64,000 nt of DNA from Entomortierella parvispora. Its lineage: Eukaryota; Mortierellomycota; Mortierellomycetes; Mortierellales; Mortierellaceae. Of the stretch, positions 1-10,392 are shown piece by piece. How positions within the stretch are numbered: position 1 is the stretch's first letter; each line of letters starts with the position of its first letter. The DNA lies in contig OY752148.1 of NCBI GenBank assembly GCA_963573315.1, forward strand, positions 1,169,263-1,233,262, given 5' to 3'. The position numbers and the translations under genes are program-made. The notes below the pieces were generated by a model. The model did no database searches, was not told the DNA's origin, and was given only the letters and a program-made list of their open reading frames with translations.

Positions 1-147
<147 letters not shown>

Positions 148-495
148 TCCAAAAAAAAAAAAAAAAAATACAGGTGCATCCATTAAAACCTGCATCATTT
201 CAAGCATTCTTGCTATTTTTTTTTTTGTTATTACTGCTGTCTTGAAGTTACAAGGAGGCGCTACCTACACGAAAAGAAAAAAAAACGAAAGAAAGAAAGA
301 AAAATACAGTTGGATCTCGGGAGCACCATGGGCTGGAAACAAGCAAAGCAATATGAGAAGATTGGAATATGAATCAAGAGACTATGAAGGAAAGTGAACA
401 TGGAAGAAATGAGCAAGTTGTAAGAGATAGGAAAGAAATGTGAACTGTTAATTCGCTAGTCTTCGATCGGTTGTCTTCGATCGGGTGTCATTCCT
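148..495. other. Intergenic, converging 3' ends
   Basis: No gene seen. The stretch holds A17 and T10 runs and purine-rich (gaaa)n sequence, and lies between the end of the leftmost gene and the end of the minus-strand LARP4-like gene. Confidence 0.6.
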
Positions 496-3400
496 TTATA
501 ACGCTTCGCTGGCGGAGGCGTCGACGGTTGGGCACTGACTTGGTTGATTGTTTCCCTGCACCTCTGGAACATGGAGCCTCTCGACAACTGCCTCGCGCTG
601 TTGGGCTTTCAACACTGAGGCATAACTGAACATTGGAGGCGTGGGAGTGACATTCATCTTGTATAGAAAAGCTGTCTTCTCCAGAATCTCTGGGCCATGG
701 CATGACTCGCGACTTGCCATCTCAACTCTTGACAATCCGGCAAGACCTGTGTCGATTTGTGTCCCGGTTTGGTTTTGATGTCGTTGAGATTGTAGCCTTT
801 TATCCTGAATCGACTGCCGTTGTACTGCTATTTTGAGAGCAGGCAAGCTATGGAGAACGGTAATAGGAGCAGGACCAGTCAATATCTTGCTGCTCCATTA
901 TTGCAGCAAGCCGATCTTTTAGTTAACGAAGGTTACCCTGACTTTGAATCCCGTAATGGTATCGGCGGGGAGTCAGAGGCCTCCGATTTCACTTCAGTTG
1001 GGTATTCTACTCCTAATGGATCAACTGTCGGAACTTGCTTCGACGGCCCCCAGCTTATATTGGAAGTTGCACCTATTGATTTCCAAAGTACGGTCTGTTA
1101 ACAAAGACAGTGCATATGACGTTGCGCTATTGCATATCAAGGCAATACCTTCGGCACCAGTATTTTTTAACACGGGTGTTGAACTAGTTGCCGTTGGAAG
1201 AGGCGGGAAGCTTTCGTTCTTGAAGGGTGTAGCATGTCTTGAAGTAGTGGGAGGAAATGCGTTGGCTACATTGACCGGAAAAAAAGGAAAAAGCCAGAGT
1301 CAGTGTACTGCGCTGAAACGGATACCACACAATTACATATTAACGTGCCTTTGCTTTTCGTTCCTTTCTCACCATTTCGTCTAGAGGCGCTTTGAACGCG
1401 ATTCTCTAGGCCGATCGGTTTGGATAGCCTGGCGCCTGACTTGGCGTTGGAGGTATCCCGAGTAATTTTTTCCTTGGATATCTGCTCTGATGCTTCAATA
1501 CCAGTTTTGTTCACACTAGGCGGTAGTCCATGAATGTGAGAAGATTGTTCTGGGTCACTGTTGGCGACGAGACTGGTGTTTTCTCTTGATCTTGGTACAT
1601 CGGAAGAAAGTTCTGGTAGGGATTCTTGTGGCTGATATTGTTGGGGATACTGCTTTTGCGGTGCCAAATGAGATTGTCGTTGTCGCTGACTGAGTTGGGA
1701 TGGTCTTTCTTGGTTGAGGGTCTGATGTGAAGGGCGAGTGTTCTTCTTTGGTGCTCTTCTCCTCGATTTGTCATTCGTTTCTGCAGCTGGAGTGTTAGAA
1801 AAAGAGATCCCCGAATGAACATCGCTCTCTTCTCCCTGCCGCACGCGCTGTCGCGAGGATGTCAGTGAGTTCTGTCGTAAACCAGGGGCTTGCACTCCAA
1901 GTTGATGAGAAGATTGGCCACTGTTGGCGTAATCGCCGCCCTGGACATCACCTTGGAGCAATTCATGCAGTTCAAAATGACGCCAAGACTCTGAAATGTT
2001 TTGAGAGATCCGGTTTCTTGATTCATCCAAGACTGCAGGCTGATATTGACAAGAATGCGTAGCTGAGGCATCATGAGCTGGTAGCCACACCTGTCCATTA
2101 TAGCCTACCCAAGCAAGCGGGGTATGGGCAGTTCTAGTCGTCATACGTCCCAGATCCGAATGATTTCCAGCAATCTGACCTTGGAGGGAAGCAATAGCGT
2201 CATATCCAGGCATATCACTTGTTGCGATTGGTAAAGAATATTGATTCTCAGCGACCATATACGACATGTAGCCGAGTGACGTGCTTGGTGCTGGATGTAC
2301 AGGCCGGCTGAACGCACGACCAGCACCTGTGGTGTTGTGTGGGCCTTGAGCCACCAATACTTGAGAGTAATGGGAGCTCCTGATGTCTTGCGAAGAGGTT
2401 TCTTCTTCTATTGGGAATCGACGATATGGCATCGACATCCTGTGCATGGGCTCGTCATAAATTGACTCGGACTCGGACGACCAACTTCGAGGAGGGGAGT
2501 ATTCGGTCGTCGAGGAGTGGTCGGACGCAGGGATTTCAGTAGGTGTAGGCACGAATTCTGGAGTGCCTTCAGAGGTGTCCATAGTGGTAGGTGAAGCCAC
2601 AGGTATTGTTATAAGCGAAGGCCCAAACGGCGCAAGGGTACATGAAGTCCGTACAGCTGGCGATGCAAGCGAGCACTGAGACAAAGAGGACTTGTAGGAC
2701 CTACGTGTGAATGACAGAGCTTGTTGATCAGGAAAGGCTTATATGCTCGATCATATCACTTTTCTTTTCAAAAACTTACTCTCGGCTGGTGTGAAGAATT
2801 GTGGATTTAAGGCGTGCGGCAATAGGAACACTTCGTAGATATCGTCCACGGGTATGGTATAGCATCCTCAATGCCTGGTCGGCAGTTTCGAATTCCACAA
2901 ACCACAAATTACCTATAACTTCCTTGGTTATGGACTTCGCTGGGCATTCTGCCTCCTCAAATACTGCCCCGATTTCCTGATTAAAATGAGGAAGATAGAA
3001 GGTGAGATATTTAAGCTGAATTGAGGCACCTGCACAGGTTTGTATAGATTTGCAAGACATTTTCTCACCTGGCGCTCTGTGTCGTCCGGTAGCTCTCGAA
3101 TGATGAGTGTGGTCCTTGGTCTGTTTGTCAGGATGGGTCTAACCTTCGTTCCATCGCCGTCGACTTCAACCACAGTTGATCTCTGCAGCGCCTCCACAAC
3201 ATCTTCCATCCTATTTGTCATTGCCTTCACTTTCTTGAAATCTGCGATAATAGAAATTGAAACCCACTTGTCCTTGTCCATTTTTGAGGCTAACATTACC
3301 GAAATCGAAACGCAAGTTAGCGATGTAAATGTACTACCCTTGGTCAGGAAGCGCTACACATTTGACAAGCAGAGTGAATACCCAAGTATGCATCAGTTGC

Positions 3401-4553
3401 CAAGTTCTGCGGAGAAAAATACCACTCCAATTGTCCCTGCAGTCGATTCATGGCCGGAGCTATGTCAATAGACAAAAAGTTTGTTAATAGATGATCAGTG
3501 ATAAGACGAATTCCCTTAACTTTAGGAGACCCTACCTTGGCCCCCGAATGAGCCGATGTCACCGGTCGTCGGAGGCAAGCCTGCATCGGGACCAGCTGAG
3601 CTGTCTACAGATACCGAGGTCGGACTATGCGAGGACATTGGTGGACTATATGTTCCTGGGCTGCTATGTATTGCGCCAATGTTTCCGCGACTCTCGTATG
3701 TGTGCAGAAAAGTCGGGTATGACTGCATGGAGTAGTAGACTGTAGGCGGCATGACTCGGTGCATTGTATGACCCCAAGATACAGCGTATTCTTGCATAGT
3801 GGGCGCGATTGGGGTATACGATGATGGCGGATATTGAGATTTTGACCTGTGAGAACTGAGCGGCTTTCTCGAATAGTAAGCTGAATCTACAGAGGTATTG
3901 CCTGTGCGAATATGATGATTGGATTTGTAGCCGGTGGTAGACTCCAAAGAAGAACTGCCGCTGATTTGTGGCCCGTTTGAATGAGACGACTCTCCAGACT
4001 TGCTGTGCCTCCATGACTCGGACAATGTCGACCTGGGCAGTGATTGACCGTGGTAGTTCAAATGCGCCACCATCGCTCCCGGAGCATCCTGGTGTTCACT
4101 GACTGGCATACTGGCGCCTGCGCCAGCTGAGTGCTTTCGTACGTTAAGGAAGTTCGCTGGACTGTAGGATGCAAGGTAGCTTTGCGTCGGGAATTGTTCA
4201 GATTGACCGGGATGAGACTGCTGGTAGTCATGACGACCCGGTGTTATCATGCCAAGGTGTTGAATTCCAGGGCGATTGGAAGCGTTTGAACTGGGGCGCT
4301 GATAGTCGTTGCGTCGACCACGAGAGGCGTTTGGGTGTTGGTGTCCATTGCTATGGAAGGATGTGACTTGGTTGCCATGGTAGAGGCGGTTGCTAGTGCT
4401 CTTGACTCTGTGCGTGTTTTCGCGTGACCGGGTTTCCCTGTTTTCAGTACCTGTACTGACTGGCCCTTCTACCTCCCGGGTAGTGTTTATGTTGGAAAGC
4501 CCAGAAGGGAGGGCTGCAAGTTGCTGCGTCGACAGTGGATCACCTTGCAGCAT
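496..4553 (-). CDS. LARP4-like RNA-binding protein (La motif plus RRM)
   Basis: Seven exons can be joined in frame: 4553-3536, 3459-3382, 3289-3069, 2976-2780, 2700-1373, 1072-937 and 889-496. They give 1124 codons including the stop. All junctions are GT-AG with matching phase. The N-terminal 340 residues are low complexity (S, H, Q, N, P). A La motif follows at about 343-425 (QLEWYFSPQNL, then WVSISIIADFKKVKAM). An RRM-like domain follows at about 425-505, starting TTLIIRELP and containing NLWFVEFET. This LaM-RRM pair looks like animal LARP4/4B rather than genuine La, which ends in UUU-binding elements. Family members bind poly(A) and PABP and stabilise mRNA in the cytoplasm. The C-terminal 600 residues are disordered. 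The start at 4553 is the first in-frame ATG of the open frame; an upstream exon is possible because the frame stays open a little further 5'. Confidence 0.85.
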
Positions 4554-5932
4554 CTTCGCAGCGTGCCTTGACAACAATCGGAGACGACCTTGATTTAGCT
4601 GGAGAGGCTTGGATCGCAGGTGAAAGAAACACAGGACACAAGTGGCAAAGCACCTACTCCGACTTGATCAAAGGAGATATTGAAGACGGTTGCTGTTCTT
4701 GAAGCGCGCCGTATGCTGCTCAGGACAAATCTGTGGGGAAGAGTCAAGTGGAGGTCAGCGCAGGCTCTGCTTTTTACTCTCCGAACGCGTCCTGGATTGA
4801 AACCTGGCACGGTGGACCAAGGGATGGAGAAAGACCCTCGACATAAACCCAGCTGAAGATTTTCGAAGGCACTGTTGCCCTGGTGCGCGCACTTACGGCG
4901 AAAGGCAGGGGACGGGTGGACAATGAGAAGAATAGACTCGGTGGTTGTGAATGAGGCGGAATGTACCGTGTCAATCGGGTGAATGCAGGGAGGAGAGGAT
5001 GGGACAGGAATGAGAGTCGACAGGAGTAAGAGGGCAAATGGAATCGGCGGGGAGTGGCAGTGACGGAGGAAGGCTAAGCGTCAGGGAGGGAGGGGGCGGG
5101 GAGAAAGAAAGATGGAAACAAAGGAAAGAAAGAAAGAAGGGAAGGGAGTGAAGACAAGGGGAACAATAAAAAAGGGCGTGGGGATGATTTCGATACAACC
5201 CAACGCGTCGCCTCTCCGCGCAACGCCTTTACTTCGTGCTTGCAAAGAAAGGCACGCAAGTGATGGATGGACATCGGGGGAGCGCAATCGCTGATCCTCT
5301 TTGTCCAATGACAGAGAACAAGAGTGCGCAAGGCAGAAAGACTCTACCCCCACTCCTATGGGTCAAAAAGAAGGGGCCAAAGAGCGCGTCGACAAAGGGG
5401 AATGTGCAGTTCAGCCCGACACCGCGATTCGTTCTGTTCATAACTGAGAATGGCCAAAGATAGAAACTTTGCGAGGTTGAAGGGTGATGGACACGCCTGT
5501 TTCTGTGCAGCTGGAATGGAGAGGACGCCTCGAAAATGTACTCGAACGAAAATGAGAACGAAAATGTAGCAGTGTTTGTGGATTATGTGGATTATGTGGA
5601 TTATGTGCGTTTTGTGCATCGGCACCGCACACCGCCTTGAAAATGGTTGTGCACACTTGTCGCTTGCAACAAAAAAAAAGGAAAAAGAAAAAGAAAAAGT
5701 CTTCCGACTCCCAACTTACAGCTTCTTTTTCCGAGTAAAAAGGTGTGCATAGTATTTTATTATCAACGTTCCTCTATGAACAGAGGCACAGAATAAAGGA
5801 TCAGAGAGTGAAAGGAGGATGAAAGAGTAAAGTCTGTAGGGAGAAATCATCACCCGCCTGTCTGCAAGTTCTCAGTCAGGTATCAGGTAAAAAGACAGTC
5901 GGCAAGAAGGCGGGTATCGGTTGTAGCGAAAT
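4554..5932. other. Intergenic: 5' region of the LARP4-like gene, 3' region of Rab5
   Basis: No convincing gene. The strand sense to the LARP4-like gene is strongly pyrimidine-rich at 4960-5180, as in other leaders of this window. A short tandem repeat of gtggattat lies at about 5578-5605. The small open frames here have biased composition and no recognisable domain. Confidence 0.5.
5578..5605. repeat. Short tandem repeat, 9-bp unit gtggattat, about 3 copies
   Basis: Three uninterrupted copies of gtggattat are followed by gtg. The repeat is intergenic, about 1 kb upstream of the LARP4-like start. No function is implied by the sequence. Confidence 0.8.
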
Positions 5933-7863
5933 TTAGCAGGCGCATCCCGATTCCTTGGTGTCACGGGTCAAATCCACTCCTCGGCCATTCAGTCCGGTTC
6001 CTCGAGGACGGGGATTGGCGAGCATGTCCAAAGGCATCTTCTTGGCTACAGAGATGATTTTGACGAGATTTGAAGATAATGGTCAATTTCCACATAATTG
6101 TCACAAAAAACCTAAGAAAAATGATGCCATACCTATGCATGTGAACAACTCATTGACATTCTCTGCAGTCTTGGCCGAAGTCTCGAAAAAGAGAAGTCCG
6201 GCCTCCTCTGCATAGTCTTTAGCCTCCTGTATTGGACAACAGGGAAAGTATGGTTAAGTTCAAAATTCTTTGCTGGGTTTGGTAAATAAAGCGCTGGACA
6301 AGACGCCAACCAACCTCGGTTTCAATAACACGACGAGCGCTCAGGTCACTCTTGTTTCCAGCAAGGGCAATAACAATGTTGGGATCAGCTTGACGCTGGA
6401 GTTCCTTGACCCACGACTTGGCCTTATCCAGTGAGGACTATTCATCCGCAAACGCAAAATATCCAAGTTAGTTCAAGATCTTTCGTGAAGGACGGACGCT
6501 GCCCAGGCTATTCAATTTCCCAACTTTTCTGCTTGCTTACGCTCTGAGTGATATCGTAGACAACAACGGCACAGTTCGCATTGCGATAGTACATGGGAGC
6601 CAAGCTCTGTTGAGAGGATCATGCAAAAAAACAAAAAGGAATCATTAATCCCTGCGCTGGTCCTTTCTAAGTACAGGAGAATGGTCCAAGAGCTATCTGG
6701 CATAGACAAGGAACAAGCTTCATCGAATCTGCCATGTAGAATGAGGATTCGTCCAGCAAACGCTCCTGTTTTTTTGGTAGGAAATAATTGTATCCGGCTG
6801 CGTCTCCAATGCATGTTGTTTTCCTGACTGATCATTGCTTAATATCTGTCATCAAATCCGGTTCCTGTGTCCGTAGCAAAGGAGAGGAAGGAGGAATGTT
6901 GCGCACGTGCCTTGTATCGCTCTTGTCCTGCGGTGTCCCTATTGCCAGCAAGGGTTGATCAAAGCGCCATATATCGAACACAAGAAGTTGGACACGGAAG
7001 AGCAATGGTACGGGCGTAGAGCAGAGGGTTAGAAGCCCATAAACGTGATGGTATCGCTCCATAAGAGACGCTTCGAAATAGGGATCGGCGCCTTACCAGA
7101 TCTCAAACTTGACCGTTGTAGCATCATCGAGGCTGATCGTCTGTGTCAGGAATGCAGCTACAAACGAGAACGACGGATCATCGCCAGATAACATCGGTTT
7201 AGTGATTGGTTGCGCGCAGGATCATGGCGACAGCATTTACTCTTCCGTCAACGTCCTATCAGCTTTGGCATCTTACCTCCAATGGTACTCTCTCTGTAGT
7301 CATCAAACTGGTCTTTCACAAAGCGAAGGACAAGACTGTTGGAAAAGGGCAGAGGAATACGTTAGTTGTCGGCTCAACACAACATTTACACTTGGGAACC
7401 GCATGTCATGATGGGCTGAAAGGGGTGGAAATTCAAGTGCAGGCGGTCGACAGCAGACCAAGACGGTGAAGGACAGAGCATTATGACTCCTCCGAGGACA
7501 GGAAACATTGGGAGAAACTCAATGGAGACTTGCCTCGACTTGCCGACAGCGGATTCACCTAGAGAATTTCATCGAAGAGAGACGCTGGTGAGTACAGACT
7601 GCGGCTACTTTGAGCAGGGTTCAGAGGAATCAGGTTTCAATTATGTCGACGGTTGCGTCAGGACTGGACAACAAGCGGACGGACTGATGGCCAACGCAAG
7701 AACGAGCTGTGGCCGCGCGACCACACACACCAAAAGAACCATTGAAAAAACAAAGCAACGAAGGGAAGCGCAAGAGCGTCTACACACCAAGAAGAACGAG
7801 TTTGAACTGGAAGAGCTTGCCAGCGGGCTGTGGCTGTTGGGAAGCTTGGCGAGAGTTGGACAT
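5933..7863 (-). CDS. ypt5: Rab5-family small GTPase (Ypt5/Vps21 type)
   Basis: Nine exons join in frame to 214 residues: 7863-7788, 7558-7534, 7335-7277, 7157-7097, 6938-6911, 6606-6541, 6437-6315, 6226-6133 and 6045-5933. Visible motifs are [12 protein letters not shown]-loop GESAVGKSS, effector region RESTIGAAFLTQ, DTAGQE, the Rab5-typical [25 protein letters not shown] and the G5 motif ETSAKT. The protein ends CAC, a double-cysteine prenylation end. Rab5 proteins drive early endosome fusion and endocytic transport on endosomal membranes. Exons 2 and 5 are only 25 and 28 nt, and their downstream introns start with GC rather than GT (gcaagt and gcacgt). No other acceptable donor restores the conserved protein there. 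The 5' leader has a long C run and CT repeat just upstream of the ATG. Confidence 0.95.
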
Positions 7864-7900
7864 GGTGTCTGACCGTACGCTGGTGGGAGAAAGCAAAGAA

Positions 7901-7921
7901 GGGGGGGGGGGGGGGGGGGGG

Positions 7922-7957
<36 letters not shown>
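7901..7957. repeat. G24 homopolymer followed by (GA)n in the Rab5 5' leader
   Basis: A run of 24 G at 7901-7924 is followed by about 16 GA units. On the sense strand of the Rab5 gene this reads (CT)n then C24, ending 37 nt upstream of the ATG. It probably lies in the 5' untranslated region or core promoter. The exact length may be unreliable in an assembly. Confidence 0.9.
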
Positions 7958-7959
<2 letters not shown>

Positions 7960-8128
7960 GGATGGAAGAGTAGAGGAGTGAGTCGAGTCGAGAGAGAAAG
8001 AGAAAGCGCGGAGGGAGAGAATGTTAAGCAGAGAGATGAGTGGAGGTGTGGTTCTGAGCAAAGCAGAAATGTCAATGCACAGATGGACAGACATGAACCC
8101 GTCGACTTCAGGCTGCGACGAAAAATCC

Positions 8129-8159
8129 CACGTGATGAGCACCGCGTGTGAGTCACGTG
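8129..8159. promoter_or_regulatory. Paired CACGTG (E-box/Cbf1-like) sites upstream of Rab5
   Basis: Two CACGTG cores sit at 8129-8134 and 8154-8159. The second lies in gtcacgtgat, which fits the RTCACRTG consensus of Cbf1/CDEI-type bHLH factors. They are 266-296 bases upstream of the Rab5 start codon. Function is inferred from motif and position only. Confidence 0.4.
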
Positions 8160-8360
8160 ATCATTTATTTCGTTGGTTTCGGTTTACAAGGGAAGACTCG
8201 AGTAAAGAAGGGTAAGGGTAAGGGTAAGGGAAACAGACATGAGCCTGGGTATGATTGTATTGAAGGGATTTATTCTTAGAGGGAGAGAAGGGGATTATGT
8301 AGAAGTCTAGTTGGGTGGAGGCGAAGCAACCAGATAGGAGTGAAGGAAGCTGATGGACTA

Positions 8361-8500
8361 CTGTCAACCTGAGGTTTTTGACCAGCTGCACCAGCTCCAG
8401 GAAACAAGAACTGGCCTGCAATTTTTGGCGCCGATGCTTCCTGCAGCTGGTGCAGCTGTCAAAAAAAACATGGTTCAGGCCAAAAACTTCGGGTTGACAG
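8361..8500. mobile_element. 140-bp MITE-like inverted-repeat element with TA duplication
   Basis: The ends are inverted repeats: 8361-8383 (ctgtcaacctgaggtttttg...) matches the reverse complement of 8478-8500 at about 20 of 23 positions. A second, inner inverted repeat pairs about 8374-8404 with 8438-8469 around the core agctgcaccagct. The element is flanked on both sides by TA (8359-8360 and 8501-8502), the target duplication of Tc1/mariner-type transposons. It has no coding capacity. It lies just past the 3' end of the minus-strand gene at 8663. A single copy is seen in this window. Confidence 0.65.
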
Positions 8501-8662
8501 TATCTGTTTCATTGGATTATCGTTGATATGTACAAACGCGATCCTTGCATAGGGATATGAATAGCGAGACAAAGATGGGGATCTTTATTCAGGTGGCTCT
8601 CAGGAACAAATACCTGAGGGCCGCCCTTGTACATACAGTATGAATCAGCTCCACTTTGCTCC

Positions 8663-9217
8663 CTATGCTTCCAGAGAGGGTATTGGTTCTGCGTTCCATT
8701 GGATCCGTTGACAATGCACAGCTGGATTGAAGAGCTCAAACATCTCGGCCTCGTCATTGACTTGCTGGCTTAGGCTCGCGTCTTGTTTCTTCAGTAGCAT
8801 CTGTAGTTTTTGGTTGTCTTCCTTCACGTAGAGAAAGGCCCAGGTAATGAGTCGCCCCCAGAACCCATGGTGAGCCAGTGCTCGAGCAAGGTCTAAAAAT
8901 GGCTCTGGGCCGAGTTGCTTGTAGGCTTGAGCTAGGTATGTCTGGGCGGTGAATTGGTTGTTTGCTAGGACAGAGATCATGGCGTTAAAGGCATGATCCT
9001 GCTTGTCCTGCGTTTTGTCAGCCTTTGAGGCCTCTCCTTCTCCACTAGCCAATCCATCACTTCCGCCGAATCTAATGGCGACGGGAGCCAGGGATCGACA
9101 TATCCGGGCAGCCTTGAGAAAGAGTCTATATTCCTTGGAGACGTGTCCATTGAGTGATGGCGAGGGAGCGCTGCAGGGAGTGGCTTCGAAGCAGCCAGTA
9201 CAGGATTCGCAAGACAT
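8663..9217 (-). CDS. Hypothetical protein, 184 residues, single exon
   Basis: An intact ATG-to-stop frame of 184 residues. The N-terminus is cysteine-rich (four Cys in the first 15 residues, starting MSCESC). A middle segment rich in K, D and E follows, and the rest (about 75-180) looks alpha-helical with A, L and Q. No signal peptide or clear membrane segment is evident. I do not recognise the family. An (A)27 tract and a pyrimidine-biased leader precede the start, as for real genes in this window, which supports expression. Confidence 0.65.
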   Translation of the reverse strand: MSCESCTGCFEATPCSAPSPSLNGHVSKEYRLFLKAARICRSLAPVAIRFGGSDGLASGEGEASKADKTQDKQDHAFNAMISVLANNQFTAQTYLAQAYKQLGPEPFLDLARALAHHGFWGRLITWAFLYVKEDNQKLQMLLKKQDASLSQQVNDEAEMFELFNPAVHCQRIQWNAEPIPSLEA

Positions 9218-9353
9218 GGCGGGACTCGGACTTTGCGCGTGTGAGTATGTGAGTATGTGTATATGTGTCCGGTAGGAAGGATTGCAAGGGAGGTGCTTTC
9301 TGTGCAGTCGGGAATGAATGCCGAGGTTGTGATGAGCAAGAATGCAAAAAACA

Positions 9354-9386
<33 letters not shown>

Positions 9387-10392
9387 TGGTGGCAACAAAA
9401 GAAAGAAAAGGCACGCCGCCCCTTAACAGCACCTGAGTGGTGCGAAAAAAGTCAGATCTCTGTTTTCTGCCTGTCGTCCATCCATCCATCCATTTCATTC
9501 ATCCATCCAATCCCTCACACCTCCCCCCCTTTGTCCCGCTCACCCACTCGCACTCTCTTCCATCTTCCACTCGCCCTTCATAGCCTCTGCTCTCATCTCC
9601 CTCTCTCCCTTCGTCCTTTCTATCACCTGCCAGCCTGCATCTGCCCGCCCTTGTTCGGTTCTCGTTTTTGTTCATTTAGTTTCTTGCATTTGACTTCTTT
9701 GGACCACAGTGCTCGCTCCCCTTGACTTGTCCTGTCTGTTGTGCACCTTCCTCCTTTGCCAGCGTATGTTTTGTTTTTTTTGTTTTGTTTTGTTGAACTC
9801 TTTGTCCTTGCTCAGTCTCCTCCCTCTTGTTATTCTCCCTGGATCTCTGCTTGACCATGTCTGTTCGAGATACTCCTCGAGGTCGGCATCCTGACTGACC
9901 CCGAGCGGGACAGGATGTTGACTGGTCTACCCAATCTCATATCTTCCCTTGGCACTGCTGGTGGTTGTGGTGGTGGTGGGGCCAACCTCTTTCTCTCGCA
10001 CTCAGAGCGATTGGTCCCTGTTCCTCCTCCCCCCTTGTGTGTTTCCTGCAAGGGTCGGTTGCACCTTCGTTTCCCCTGAGCTTCCTTCACCCTGTTGTTA
10101 TTGCAACGTTATAACTCCAACTCTACTCTACTGGTTGCTCTGCGTTGCGTTCTCTTTATTTACATGTCAACTTTTTTTTCTTTTTTTTTTACTTTCTCCA
10201 TATCTCTGTACGTCTCTGTCTGGCTTCCTGCGCTTCGTATCGTCTTCTAGTTCTTTGTTGCATCTTTCAGTTCTCGCGGGCCAACATCTTTCAACACCCT
10301 TTCAGTCCTCGACATCCAGTGCTATCCACTGCCGACAGTTTTATCTTCTTTTTTTTCTCGAAGCACCTTTCAACGCTCCTGTCTGATCTATC
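9218..10392. promoter_or_regulatory. Divergent promoter region, A-tract and long pyrimidine-rich leader
   Basis: This lies between the starts of the 184-residue minus gene and the four-RRM gene. It holds A27 at 9353-9379, ccat repeats at 9478-9508, and then almost 900 bases of T/C-rich sequence reading towards the plus-strand start. No additional gene is supported. A 5' untranslated intron is possible. Confidence 0.5.

Noticed and set aside
8209-8231. gggtaa tandem repeat resembling a telomere repeat
   Set aside because: The unit is gggtaa, not the gggtta/ttaggg telomere unit, and there are only about three copies; it is a simple repeat.
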